Part shown: positions 50,132 through 61,647 of the stretch, piece by piece
How the letters are laid out: each line of letters begins with the position of its first letter
Position numbering within the stretch: position 1 is the stretch's first letter
DNA from: Stentor roeselii
Taxonomy: Eukaryota > Ciliophora > Heterotrichea > Heterotrichida > Stentoridae
DNA length: 64,000 nt
Reading direction: 5' to 3'
Assembly: GCA_006503475.1 (NCBI GenBank)
Contig: RSEH01000229.1
Span: 1-64,000 of the forward strand
Program-made: the position numbers and the translations under genes
The notes under the pieces: generated by a model
Databases searched by the model: none
What the model was told of the DNA's origin: nothing
What the model saw: only the letters and a program-made list of their open reading frames with translations

Positions 50132-51778
50132 ATGGATAATCGAGAATGTTTTTTATGTTTCGAAAAATCAAGATTGATCTCTCACGGTTGCCAATATCTA
50201 ATCTGTTCAAATTGTTTAAAAATAAACGAAAACCTTTTATGTCCATGTAAAAAACCCTGGGATAAGAACCTGCAACCCACAAAACTCGAATATTTCATCA
50301 AAAAGTTCCAAAACTGCGAAATCCACGAAGAAAACAAGCAAGTCTTAAGCCAGATCCCTTCAGAGCTCTGCAAATCCTGTTTAAACAACCCAGCAAACCT
50401 CGACAGCATTTTCCAATCAATGGAATTAGTGCAAACTCTTCCAAGTTACCTGAAATTCATCTACAAATTTATCGACAAGTCTCAAAAAGAGCAAAAGCAA
50501 AGATTCATCGAACTAAGTTTAAGTTTTCTTGAAATCTGCTGTGCGATGTGCTTAAAGACTTTAAAAGATCCTGAAAAAATAGAAAAACTTTGCAAAAACT
50601 GCTTTCCGAAGATATCTTCAGAAAAAGGAAATTATAAAAATCTTCTGTTAACAAAGTACTTTAATTGGAGAAGTAACGAAGAGTCTAAAGTAGGAAATTT
50701 GTTGATTAAAGTAAAAGCGATTGAGTATTTCGGAGTGAAACTTAATTATGTCCCTAACTTTAGCTGCTACTTTTGTCATACGCCTTTTGACTACCAGAAA
50801 TCTTTACCCATCCAGTATAATGAAGGCTCTATTGAAAAAGCTGTATGTTTTAAATGCAGCATGACAAAAAGACTAGCAAATCAACATAAAATCTATCTTT
50901 ATGAGTTTAGTCGACTTTGTGTTAAAAAATGTGGAAATCCTGGAGAATTGCTTCTTGAATGTAGTCATTCTGTTTGCTTCGAATGTTCAACTGGATCTTA
51001 TTTTGTTTGTTGCAATATCGTCACTTTTATTGAAGATAACCAAAAGTTTAAAGAAAAATATTTCTATCTTTGTGATGCTCATAAAATACCTGCTGACTTG
51101 TATAGTGAAGAAACTCTTCAAGTTTATTGCAAATTATGTGAACCTCTTGGAGAAACTTATAAAATTTCTGAAAATTTTCAAAATTTTTCAACGAATCTTT
51201 TTAGTATTTCTTCAAGAGTTCCTATCAGCAGCTCCAAGTTCATGAAAAAGATCAGCTCGGAAAAGTATAATATTTGTAAAAGTGTTAGAGAAGACTTGAC
51301 AAGAATTATTTTCTATGAAAAAATCATTCCTGAGAATAAGGAAAACTTTTCACAGATGTGGATGCTTAGTAATTTTGATACTCATATAATTGAGATAGAA
51401 GTTAAACCAGGGAAAAGAATGGTTATTAATGGACTTTTTATCACTGGATGCTCTGAAAATTCTGATGTTGTTATTAAGGTTCAGATTAAGAAAAATGGGT
51501 ATGATTATTGCAGTCTTTATTTTGAATTGATGAGCATGAGATGCCAGTTGCTTGAGTTTCCGAAGGAAACTTTTAGACATGATCAGAATAAAAGTATGCA
51601 TTTTTTAAATCTTGAAAAAAATGATAAAGTTGAGTTTCGGTTGAGTTATTCGAGGTGTTTTAGAACTTTGTGTTATAGTGGAGTTATTCCTAAGTTCAAA
51701 AATAAATATATTTCTGTTACTGTCCCTCATCAGGCTGGGTTGATTTATGGGTTGTCGATTATGGCTCAAAAGTTATAA
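50132..51778 (+). CDS. RING-like zinc-finger protein
   Basis: 548 residues from ATG 50132 (MDNRECFLCFEKS). Residues 5-42 carry a RING-like set (CFLCFEK...HGCQYLICSNC...CPC). Two further Cys clusters occur near 165-190 and 237-262, and a third near 280-360 (CGNPGELLLECSHSVCFEC). The C-terminal third (about 400-548) is beta-rich and may be a jelly-roll or PHR-like domain; the last strand is VPHQAGLIYGLSIM. Ubiquitin ligase function is possible but unproven. Upstream codons back to 50033 are open but lack an ATG. Confidence 0.6.
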   Translation: MDNRECFLCFEKSRLISHGCQYLICSNCLKINENLLCPCKKPWDKNLQPTKLEYFIKKFQNCEIHEENKQVLSQIPSELCKSCLNNPANLDSIFQSMELVQTLPSYLKFIYKFIDKSQKEQKQRFIELSLSFLEICCAMCLKTLKDPEKIEKLCKNCFPKISSEKGNYKNLLLTKYFNWRSNEESKVGNLLIKVKAIEYFGVKLNYVPNFSCYFCHTPFDYQKSLPIQYNEGSIEKAVCFKCSMTKRLANQHKIYLYEFSRLCVKKCGNPGELLLECSHSVCFECSTGSYFVCCNIVTFIEDNQKFKEKYFYLCDAHKIPADLYSEETLQVYCKLCEPLGETYKISENFQNFSTNLFSISSRVPISSSKFMKKISSEKYNICKSVREDLTRIIFYEKIIPENKENFSQMWMLSNFDTHIIEIEVKPGKRMVINGLFITGCSENSDVVIKVQIKKNGYDYCSLYFELMSMRCQLLEFPKETFRHDQNKSMHFLNLEKNDKVEFRLSYSRCFRTLCYSGVIPKFKNKYISVTVPHQAGLIYGLSIMAQKL

Positions 51779-51896
51779 GTTTATTGAATTAGAAATGTTT
51801 AGGTTTTTATTAGATTGAGTTAGTTTATGGAGTTGATAAAATTATTTACAAGTCTTTTCGAGTTAAAGACAATCGAAATAATTAAAAATACATATA

Positions 51897-52664
51897 ATGG
51901 AATACGATTTTGAAAATGCAATTTCTAGAACTCAGACCACCCTAAAGAAAAACCTGATTTTCATGAGTTCATTTTTCCTAATGGGTCTAGTTCTGATCTT
52001 ATTTTTCACAATCTTATCTCCAGACCTTCCAAACGTAAACAATTCAGTTTTTTTGACATTCCCATACCCTTTAGAAAATCTCGAAAAAGTTTCAGAAACA
52101 ATAAAAATTTACCACGACGAGGCCTTTATCTACACACTTTTATTTTTCATCACAACCTACCTAGTCCTTCAGTCCTTAGCAATTCCAGGGCCAATATGTT
52201 TAAGCTTCATGGCAGGTTCAATCTTCGGAAGATGGTTGGGACTATTAATAGTAACCTTTTGCTCTACTTTAGGCTCATCACTTTGTTACCTTCTTTACCA
52301 GAACTTCGGCCAAGGACTAGTGATCCGACTTTTTCCTTCCTTTATAAAAAAACTAAACCACCAGGTCTTGACAAACAAAGAAAAACTTCTTCAATGTCTG
52401 ATAATTTTAAGGGTCTTGCCCATCATTCCCAACTGGATCATTAATTTTTCAAGTCCGATCATTGGAATTCCTTTTGTGACTTTTGTGATTTCGACGTTTG
52501 TTGGACTTATTGTTCCGAATTTCCTTCAGATCTCGGCTGGGATTGCCTTGAAGGACTTGTCGAAGCAAGGTCCTGATTATGTCTCGATTTCAATTATTGC
52601 TTTGTTGGTTTTTTTATCTTTGGGGTCGATGATGGTAGATAAAAAGAATAAGGTTAAAGTTTAG
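51897..52664 (+). CDS. VTT-domain (TMEM41-like) membrane protein
   Basis: 255 residues with five to six hydrophobic segments. The VTT/DedA core is present: GPICLSFMAGSIFG with the conserved G(S/A)...G, then RVLPIIPNWIINFSSPIIGI, matching TMEM41 and VMP1 (LRxTPLxPNWxINxASP), and a C-terminal FVGLIVPNFLQISAG. Family knowledge: TMEM41B and VMP1 are ER lipid scramblases needed for autophagosome growth and lipoprotein secretion. ATG16 lies 8 kb downstream. It converges with the Cys-rich giant, 37 bp between stops. Confidence 0.85.
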   Translation: MEYDFENAISRTQTTLKKNLIFMSSFFLMGLVLILFFTILSPDLPNVNNSVFLTFPYPLENLEKVSETIKIYHDEAFIYTLLFFITTYLVLQSLAIPGPICLSFMAGSIFGRWLGLLIVTFCSTLGSSLCYLLYQNFGQGLVIRLFPSFIKKLNHQVLTNKEKLLQCLIILRVLPIIPNWIINFSSPIIGIPFVTFVISTFVGLIVPNFLQISAGIALKDLSKQGPDYVSISIIALLVFLSLGSMMVDKKNKVKV

Positions 52665-52701
52665 ATTAGAGTAGTTAAAGAGATTGGGAAATTTTTATTA
52701 T

Positions 52702-55700
52702 TTAGATTATTCTTGTTGCCGTGTTTATTTCAGCTGTTTGCTTGTTTTCTAGAGGAAGGACTTTCGCTGACTTTAAGAAACTCTCAACTCTTGATTTGAA
52801 AAATTTTTGAAAAAGGGTTTTGATTGAGATTAGAACAGAATACATGCAGACTAGGTATTGAATAAGTCCACAGGCAAAGATGCCGAAAATAATCAGGTCT
52901 TCGATTAATGCTAATTCAGATTGAGTGTTTTCTCTGAGAAGTAAAGAAACGACGGTAAATATATAAAGGGTGCAGACTTCTCCTGATAATTCTGATATAA
53001 AAACACTTTTGTCATTAAATGGTCTGTATTTTAATAAGTGGATAAGTTGGATCAAGGTAAAAATAATGCTAAAAGCGATTTGGAGTACTGGGAAATCGTT
53101 TAAATATATTTGACTCATGACATAGATTAATCTTCTGAGAAAATAAATGGAATAAAATAAAGAACTTAACTTGCCTTTGTCGTTTTTAAATTCTGAAAAT
53201 AAACTTCCGTATTTTTGAATTGTTTCCTCGTTATTTAGATTTGATGTGCAGATTATATAGGTTGATGTGATTGGTGATAAAAATAAAATCGCCTAATTAG
53301 AAAATACTAGAAAAAATCCTGAAATTGAATAGTTTATGTATCCACTGATACCTATCAAATTACTCTAAGTAATTATTACTGCTCTAAGCTGAATCAAGGA
53401 GTAAATTCCGACTTCCAAGTAACTCTGGATAATAAATCTGATGAAAAAGTTGAACTTATAGTGAACCAAATACTTTTTAACATATGGAGAAATTTTTGTA
53501 ATGCATGACAATGCATACAATAATGGAAAAATCACAATATATGCCAAAGGTATTATTAAAGTATTTCCGAAATTTAATAAAAAAACTGAAGAATCGATTC
53601 CGAATTTTTTTGCTTGTTTGAAAGGCTCAGAAGATGAATTTGGAGGAACAAAGTATTCAAAAGGGTTTGGTAAAAGGTTGTAAGATGTGAGTGAAGCATG
53701 AAAAGATTTTAGTTTAGGTGTGTATGGCAAGGAGTTCAAAGGCAAATAGCTTATTATTTGAATGGTGTTGAGAAGGGTCCAACAAGCTGATGGATTTGAA
53801 ACTAGTGAGAAACTCATGGAAGTTGAACCTATTGTTTGTGTCATGGCCTTAGTTTGCGACGCTAGGGTTTGTATTTCAGTATTTGGCTGGGGGTTAAAAT
53901 AATCAGAAAACATATATTTCCTCAGTTTTGATTTTTTTAAACTATAAATAGGACCCTTCATAACCAATTCAAATGTTTTTGTTTCAATCAGAGACTCCAC
54001 AATCTTCGGTGTAATAATAAAGCTTGTATTTGACTTTTTTACAATTGAAAATTTTAGAGACTCTTTTTCTAATATTATATGTAAAATGTTTGATTCATTC
54101 AAAGTGAGAGGATGAGTGAAATCAATTTGAATTCTATTTGAACTACTAACAATAATCTCTGCATCAAATAAATACTCTTCACAATTTCCTGACTTTTCAT
54201 TAAAACCCAAATCACATTCACAAAAACCCTTTTCATTAAAATTCGAATTCTTTATACATGAATTACATCCTTTGAAATTCTCACAAAATTTACACAAAGA
54301 AGGACATTTTTCACATCCATCCAAAAAATATTCAAATTTCTTACATTTAAATAAGCACTGCCCATTAACTACAATTTTTTCTTTATCAGAACATTCAACA
54401 CATTGATTTTCAGATTTACAGTCCAAACATCCATCTTTACATTTTTTACAAGAGTTTTTTTCAATTAAAGGAGAATCTGCCCAAAACCCTTTATCACAGG
54501 AGCATCCTTGAATAGAATTTGGAGATGAGTTAAAAGATAAACAAGTCTCGCAAATGGTTAAGTTTTGGCAACTGCTGCATTCTTGATTGCATTTTTCGCA
54601 TTGAAGTCCTAATGGGTTAGAATTGAAGAACCCTTCAAGACATTTACATTCGGGACCTAAAATTTCGCTGTTGTTTGATTTGCATTGATGACAGATGTGC
54701 TCTTCACAGACTTCACATGAAATGTCGCAAGGACTGCAGTCTTCGGAGGAGTTTAGGTAATAGTTTGAAGCGCATTCGCATTTTCCATCTTTGATGACTG
54801 AATTAAGAATTGAACATTTTGAACAGATGGAACTGGATGAACAATTGGAACAGTTGGATGCGCATGGTTCACATAGGAATGTTGATGGGTTCATGAAGTG
54901 TTTTTCTTTGCATGTGCACTTACCAGATAAAGGTAATGATGATGGGTCTATGCAGTCAAGGCATGATTCTGGAGAAGTGCAAGATTGACACTCTGGTGGG
55001 CAGTTCAAGCAATTAGAATCTCCATAGTATCCTTTCGGACATATACATTTATTCCCATTAAAAATTTGAAGAGAATCAAGGCATTTATCACAAGAAGAGT
55101 AATTCATGCATATCTGACATCCTAACACGCATTTTTCGCAAGTCTGATTCACCAAATCAAAAAAATAACCTTCTCTGCAAACACAGATATTAAGTAATGG
55201 GACAGAATTAATATCCTTACAAATAATGCAAGACGTCGAGTTACAACTTTCGCAGGTTGAGTCACATGGAAAGCAGTTGCTATTGTTTTCAAAGAATCCT
55301 GATTTACATGAACAAGCACCATTTATAGCCGATTTTTGAGGGTCTTTGCATTTCAGACAAAAAGTTGAATTCAAGCATTCAGAGCAGTCTTGTTTGCAGA
55401 TTTCACAGAAATTACCGTTTAAAGCATAACCTGGATTACAAATGCATTGGGATACATTAAAAAAAGAATTGGAATCTAAGCATGAAATGCAATCATTATT
55501 TGATGTACATTTTGAGCACCCATTAATACAAGGAAGACACCCAGATAAATTATAAAAACCTGCTTTGCATACGCATTGGTTAACTAAGAATTCTGCGTTT
55601 GGGTCAAGACACTTTTGACATGAAGAAGCCGCAAGACATAATTCGCAACCGACAGGACAAGGCTGGCATCCTGAATTATTGTAAAACCCTGGATTACAAT

Positions 55701-58700
55701 CGCATGACATATTATTAAATGACGCAAAAGGATCAAGACATTGCTGACAAGAACTAGAATTTTTACAGTCTGCACATCCGGAAGGGCATTTCTTGCAGCC
55801 TGAATTATTATAGTAGCCTAAATTACACTGACAAGTTGCACCAGAAAAAGTTGCAAAAGTATCATAGCACAAATCACAAGAACTTGAATTTTGGCATACT
55901 CGACATCCTTCAGCACATCTTAAGCATACAGAGTCGTTGAAAAACCCTTCATTGCATCTGCACTCTCCATTAATAAAAATAGCAAACGGATCAGTGCAAA
56001 CCTCACAGACTGAAACATTCTGACAAGTTTTACAACCTTGAAGACAAGGTGTGCAGCCTGAATTATTGAAATATCCTTCTATACATTCACATCTTCCATT
56101 CTTAAATAAAGCATACTGATCCTCACACTGTTGGCAAGAACTTTCATTTACACATATCAAACAGCCTTGAAGACAAGATGTACAGACAGAGTTATTGAAA
56201 TACCCTTGTATACATTCACACTTTCCATTTTTAAATAAAGCATATTTGTCCTCACACTGTTGGCAAGAACTTTCATTTACGCAAATCGAGCAACCTTGAA
56301 GACAAGGTATGCAGATTGAATTATTGAAATACCCTTGCATACAATCACATCTTCCATTCTTATATTCAGCATACTGATCCTCACATTGATGACAATGACT
56401 TTCATTTACACAATTCAAACAACCTTGAAGACAAGGTGAACAGATTGAATTATTGAAATACCCTTGCATACATTCACATTTTCCATTCTTAATTAAAGCA
56501 TACTGGTCCTCACACTGATTGCAAGAATTTTGATTTAAACAATTCAAGCAACCTTGAGGACAAGGTGAACAGATTGAATTATTGAAATACCCTTGCATAC
56601 ATTCACACTTTCCATTTTTAAATTCAGCATACTGATCCTCACACTGATTGCAAGAATTTTGATTTAAACAATTCAAGCAACCTTGAAGACAAGGTGTACA
56701 GATTGAGTCATTGAAATACCCTTGCATACATTCACACTTTCCATTTTTAAATTCAGCATACTGGTCCTCACACTGATCGCAAGAATTTTCATTTACGCAA
56801 ATTGAGCAACCTTGAAGACAAGGTGTGCAGACTGAGTTATTGAAATACCCTTGCATACATTCACATTTTCCATTCTTAAATACAGCATAATGGTCCTCAC
56901 ACTGTTGACAAGAACTTTCATTTACGCATGTCAAGCAACCTTGAATACACGGTGAACAGACTGAGTTATTGAAGTATTTTTCTATGCATTCACATCTTCC
57001 ATTTTTAAATTCAGAATACTGATCCTTACATTCTTCGCAAGAACTTTCATTTATGCATGTCAAACAGCCTTGAAGACAAGGCTTGCAATATATATCTTCA
57101 TAGTATCCTTGATTACATTTGCACTTCCCGTTTACAAGGTTAGGTAATTTTTCAGAGCACTTTATACAGGTCTCGAGTGATTCACATTCACTGCAACCTG
57201 ATGCGCATGGTGTACAGTTGTTAATTTTACCAAAATATCCATAATCGCATATGCATTTCCCTGCACTTATTATAGTATTGTTATATAAACAGCTGTAACA
57301 GACATCTTGAGATGAACACTCAGCGCATCCATCTGAGCACTGAATACATTCAGAATTATTTTCAGAAAAACCTTGTGGACATTGGCAAGTGCCTGATACT
57401 TGAATATAACCTGATTTTAAACACTCGATACAAGATGATGAATTATTGCAGGTTTTGCATTCTTCAAGACAAGGGATGCAACTTTCTCCATCTCTATAAA
57501 ATCCATCTACACACTCACATTTGGACAATCTATTGATTGCGTTATCAGCGCACTTTAAACATGATGTATTATTGCAAGCTAAACACAACGTTTCACAAAT
57601 AATGCAGACGCTATTCAATTCATAAAAACCAACTATGCATGAGCAACTCTCATTAACCACTATAGCATTTTTATCTATACAGCTTAGGCATTTATTTAAT
57701 GAATTGCATTCATTACACCCATTACCACATGGACTGCAGGTAATTTCATTGGAAAAATAGTGCTGGGGGTTGCATAAGCACTCATTTTTCGAAGCTATCT
57801 TGATTGAATTCGCAGTACAAAGTAAACATTCAGTACTAGAGCTGCATTCTAGGCACCCTTTTCCACATAAACTGCATGTTATTTCATCTGAAAAATAGTA
57901 TCGAGAATCGCAAGAGCATTCATTTTTTGAAGTTACCATTGCTGAATTTTTAGTGCATTCAGAACACTCAATGGCAGAACTGCAATTGAGACATCCTTTC
58001 CCACACAAACTGCAAGTTGTTTCATTCGAAAAGTAATATCTCTTGTCACAAGCACATTCATTTTTATTTAAAATCTGTTTAGAATTTGCCACACAATTAC
58101 TACAAGTCTTATTTGAGCTACATTCAAGACATCCTTTTCCACATTGAATGCAAGAAGTCGAAGTATTCGCAGGGGACCCATAGTACCTTGTATTACAATA
58201 ACACAAACCATTAGCAGGTAAAGCATTCGGGTCAAGACAACTAGTGCAATTTCCTGCTAAGTTGCAATCACTACACCCAGGATTACAACAATAGTTATTA
58301 ACATACGATCTTCTGCTCTCACAATTGCAGACAATCTGTGAATATGAACCATCTGAAGGATTAATTGAGTAGCACGTGTTATTTTCTGGTTTAAATGCAC
58401 AAAATTGAGTTGGTGCGCAATTATAATGAATTGTGTTCGAACAGCCGATTTCGCTGTTGTCTTTTTCACATGCTTGATTCCAAGAGTTTATATGTGAGCC
58501 AATGTACTTTGCAAGACAACCACTGCCGTAGACTGGATCGCTGATTATGGGAGAACAGGAAACACAACTTGAGTATGGCACTAAACATTGAGTCGAAGTA
58601 CCTGCTATCAAGTAGTCATTAATTGAATATGAGCCACTAACTATTAGAAAGTTCCAGTATAAAGCAACTAATGAGGCAGGATTATTGAACATGGTACCGA

Positions 58701-59244
58701 TTCCGATTGTTCCTGGAGAGGGATCTTGATAAGTTTTTGAATAAGTAAATTTTATAGCTCCATTTACTTCTATTTTGAAAGATGATCCATCATACGAAAA
58801 TGATATAAGCTGCCAAACATCTGTCTATAAATTACTAGCTAGAAAAGTATTTGCTGTAGCATTTATTGATTCAGAGGTTGTTGATGAACTATTATAATCA
58901 AACACAAACATTTTGCTTATCCTTTTGACATTAAATGAAATTCCTGATGGAGATGATGAGTTTTTAAACAGAATCCAGCCCTCTCCACTTTCAGGTAAAG
59001 TCCAAAACACTACTGAAAATGTTTGAGGAATTGTAAAATTGCTTGGCACCATAACGCACCTTGGATGTGCTGACGTTGATTTGATATATAAGCCTCTGTC
59101 AGTAGTTCTTGACACAAAGTTTTTGCAGTTCAATCCGTGATAATGATTCAAAGAAAAATCGTAGTAAAATTTACCATATGAGTGTCCAAAGCGATATTCA
59201 ACCAGAGCAGAAAAGACTAGAGTTACTAGAAATACAAACTTCAT
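52702..59244 (-). CDS. Giant LamG/Cys-rich multi-pass membrane protein, four exons
   Basis: 2165 residues after three 15-nt introns. Order: signal peptide (1-14), LamG/concanavalin-like domain (about 20-225), then about 1400 residues of furin/GFR-like Cys-rich repeats (CxxC...CxxC), then several transmembrane helices (about 1900-2165) with short loops. Nine repeats of 43 residues in the middle are almost identical. N-glycosylation sites (NxS/T) are frequent. This architecture is common in ciliates for large cell-surface or ion-channel-like proteins, but the function is unknown. No kinase or channel motif was seen. The C-terminal splices extend the membrane domain into the last exon (MSQIYLNDF...), which otherwise would look like a separate gene. 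Confidence 0.8.
53293..53307 (-). other. 15-nt intron 3 of the Cys-rich giant
   Basis: Sense GTATTTTCTAATTAG, A at position 10 (position 4 is T). Opens the last exon, which carries the remaining membrane segments. Confidence 0.8.
53365..53379 (-). other. 15-nt intron 2 of the Cys-rich giant
   Basis: Sense GTAATAATTACTTAG, A at position 10, phase 0. Continues into a short exon of 57 bases. Confidence 0.85.
55960..57125. repeat. 129-bp tandem repeat array, nine copies, in the Cys-rich gene
   Basis: The string CCTTGAAGACAAGG or a close variant recurs at 56036, 56165, 56294, 56423, 56552, 56681, 56810, 56939 and 57068, exactly 129 bp apart. Each unit encodes 43 residues with eight Cys. The units are highly similar but not identical, as in recent expansion or homogenisation. 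Confidence 0.9.
58821..58835 (-). other. 15-nt intron 1 of the Cys-rich giant
   Basis: Sense GTAATTTATAGACAG, A at position 10. Splicing joins the LamG-like strand into WQLISFSYDGSSFKIEVNG, a typical LamG motif. Confidence 0.9.
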
Positions 59245-60043
59245 TTATAATTCACCATAATATACTAAATACTTACATTTATATACATTTGTTGAATTTA
59301 TATACATATTTTGTATAAATGTTTTAAGAATCAAACTAAGTATTTGAAGAAAAAGCTAAAATATTGATATAGAATTAAATTCAGTTAAAATCTTAAGTAT
59401 TTCAAGTGATCTCTACATAAATTACTATTGAATTTTTCTAGGTTACCTGGGGATTAATGAATAAGTCTTATGCATATTCGATACTTTGATGGCTAGTCAA
59501 TATCTAGATAAGGTAATTTCTATAACTTTGAACTCTGCAAGAGTCATTAGCATAGTTACTAATTGTCTTAGATTAAAGTTTTTCATTAATCTCACTGAAA
59601 ACTCCTACAATAAAAAGTTTTCAAAGAATAGCCTCATTTTAGAGTATCTAACTGAGTTAAAGAGTTTAGATCTATCAAATAATATATATTTTTACTATCT
59701 TTCTCGTTTGAATCATATAATTACTTTGTTGGGTTTTAAAAAGGTTTAAAAACATTAGATAAGAAGGAATATCAGGAAAGTATTTTAAATCAAATTTTCC
59801 AAATATTTTAAATATCAAAGCTATAGGATATCAACTTAATTTATCTTAATCTTGTAATCCTTTATTTTCCCTTAAAACATTTAGAAGTCTTATGATTAAA
59901 ATACCGATTCAAGAGAGATCAATATAAGTTAATCTTAATATCGATTCTAACTCATATGTGCATGAACTAGTTCAGTAAAAAGATAAAGACCCAAATAAAA
60001 ACCTTAAATAATTCCTAAGTTATTTTATAATATTATCTAGTTC
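59245..60043. other. Intergenic, AT-rich
   Basis: About 800 bases, with the promoter of the giant gene at its left end. An 87-codon plus frame (59486-59749) contains LTELKSLDLSNNI, which looks like a single LRR, but it stands alone and is AT-rich, so it is likely chance or an old fragment. Confidence 0.4.
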
Positions 60044-61647
60044 CTATTCCCAAATACTAATTCCCCCAGAAATATCAATAGCTGCTAATTGACTTTCATT
60101 AGGATTCCACTGGACAGATACCACAGGTTTATCAGAAGCAGGTAAAACTGTGACGTCATTTCGCAGAAAGTCCCAAGTAATAATCTTCCCATTAAAACTT
60201 CCACATGACAGAAATTTCGACATCGGACTAAACGAAATTCCAGATTTCACCGATGGACATTTAAGGTCTTTATGTGAGAGCCTTGCCAAGACCTCCATCA
60301 TTCTCATATCAAAAATAACAAGTCGATTGTTTCTCATTTGCCCAGCGATGTAATTTCCACAAGGACTGAATTCGCAAGAAGTTACTGCGGATGACTCAGT
60401 AACTAACTTAGTACATTTATTTGAATTTTGAAGCCATAAGCCTAATGTTCCATCTTTATGGCCTGTTAGGATTGATGAGTCTAGAGAACTGGCTGATAAG
60501 GAGTAAAGAAGAGAAGACAAGTTGATACTTTTCATAGAATATCCTCTAGTGACATCCCAAAAACGAAGAGTAAGATCCTCAGCACCCGTAACAGCAACAC
60601 TTCCAAACTTAGTAAACCCGGTTCCATTGATTTTCGCTCCATGTCCATTTAACTTGTGCTTCAATTTCGCATTATTAAAATTCCAGAGGTACCCAGCCCC
60701 CGAAGAGCATCCTCCCAATATCAGATCATTACTATCAGAGACACTCATAGCAAGAATAGTCTGACTATATCCAGAAAACGATTTCCTTTCAATGCCATTC
60801 AAATGATCCCAGACCTTCAATTTTTTTTCAGATCCAGAACTGAAAAGAACCGAGCCTGATTTATTATAAGCTACAAGAATTCCTTCAACTTCATGTGCCT
60901 TGAAATCTGCCAGGTTTCGATGAGGACTTTTTACATTAAAAGACCTGGAGTACTTCTCGTAACAAGGATCATCATCAACTATTTCATAGTCGTCAATACT
61001 TACATCAATCGACTTTGATCTTTGCTTCATCTGTTGCATCATGGAAAAAATTTCATCTTCTCGAGTCATGCTTTCTTCTTTCATTTTAAGCATTTGAGAA
61101 ATGATGTTGTTGCTTTCTTTGCTGAGTTTATTGTTATCTTCTATTAATTTGTCGATTTTTTTATTTAGGTTTTCTTGTTCATTTTTTAGGATTTCTTGCG
61201 AGATCAGAAGGGTTTTAATGAAATCGCTGAGATCTTGTCGGTGATGAGAAAGTTCTTCATGTTTTCTTTGGTCTGATAAAATATCTTTGCAGATTTGGTT
61301 GAATTCTTGTTGAAGAGGCTCGATTTCTTCTTTTAATTCTAGGATTTTTTTTATGTTTTCTGATTTTTGCTCGTATTCGATGCCTAATGAATTTTTGATC
61401 GATGCTATTTTTGATTCTATTTCTTCGCAGTTGATGTTTGATCTGATTAGGTTTACTGGAAGGATGATCTTAGGATTTTTATTTGGCTGTGTTTTACGAG
61501 GGACTCGTAACCCAGGTGGGTGGTTTCTGAATGGAGATTGTTGTCTGATTGAAAATTACAGACTTCGATGATTGTTTTAAATTGATGGGTTTGGAGTTTG
61601 TTTCTTGAAATTAGAGATTCTTTTATAGATTCTTTCCAGGGATTCAT
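60044..61647 (-). CDS. ATG16: Autophagy protein ATG16 (ATG16L-type), three exons
   Basis: 524 residues after removal of a 15-nt and a candidate 14-nt intron. The N-terminus MNPWKESIKESLISRNKLQ...FKTIIEVYNNL matches the ATG5-binding start of ATG16L1 (W...RDRLQ...FEEIILQYNKLL). A coiled coil (about 65-190) follows, then a seven-bladed WD40 propeller (about 230-524) with typical ATG16L ends (WDHLNG, FWDVTRG, TWDFLRN, and ISIWE at the C-terminus). Family knowledge: ATG16 scaffolds ATG12-ATG5 to lipidate ATG8; the WD40 domain directs conjugation to single membranes. The N-terminal match supports the start and the first intron. The second intron is needed to keep the frame. Confidence 0.85.
61443..61456 (-). 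other. Candidate 14-nt intron 2 of ATG16
   Basis: Sense GTAAACCTAATCAG, one base shorter than the rest. Branch-type A stays six bases from the 3' end (position 9). Removing exactly 14 bases corrects the frame into QSNINCEEIES, continuous with the coiled coil. A sequencing loss of one A in the run after GT would also explain it. Confidence 0.6.
61545..61559 (-). other. 15-nt intron 1 of ATG16
   Basis: Sense GTAATTTTCAATCAG, A at position 10. Splicing gives IIEVYNNL, which fits ATG16. Without splicing the frame also stays open, so it would be missed by frame analysis alone. Confidence 0.75.

Noticed and set aside
50711-50725. GTAAAAGCGATTGAG in the RING-like gene as a frame-neutral 15-nt intron
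   Set aside because: It has GTAA, A at position 10 and AG at the end, but the 3' end GAG is unlike the others and nothing in the protein suggests a five-residue insert.
52702-53118. A separate small membrane-protein gene beginning MSQIYLND
   Set aside because: Two 15-nt introns connect it in frame with the giant Cys-rich gene.
59486-59749. LRR-like 87-codon open frame
   Set aside because: Only one LRR-like segment, AT-rich, no neighbours to join.
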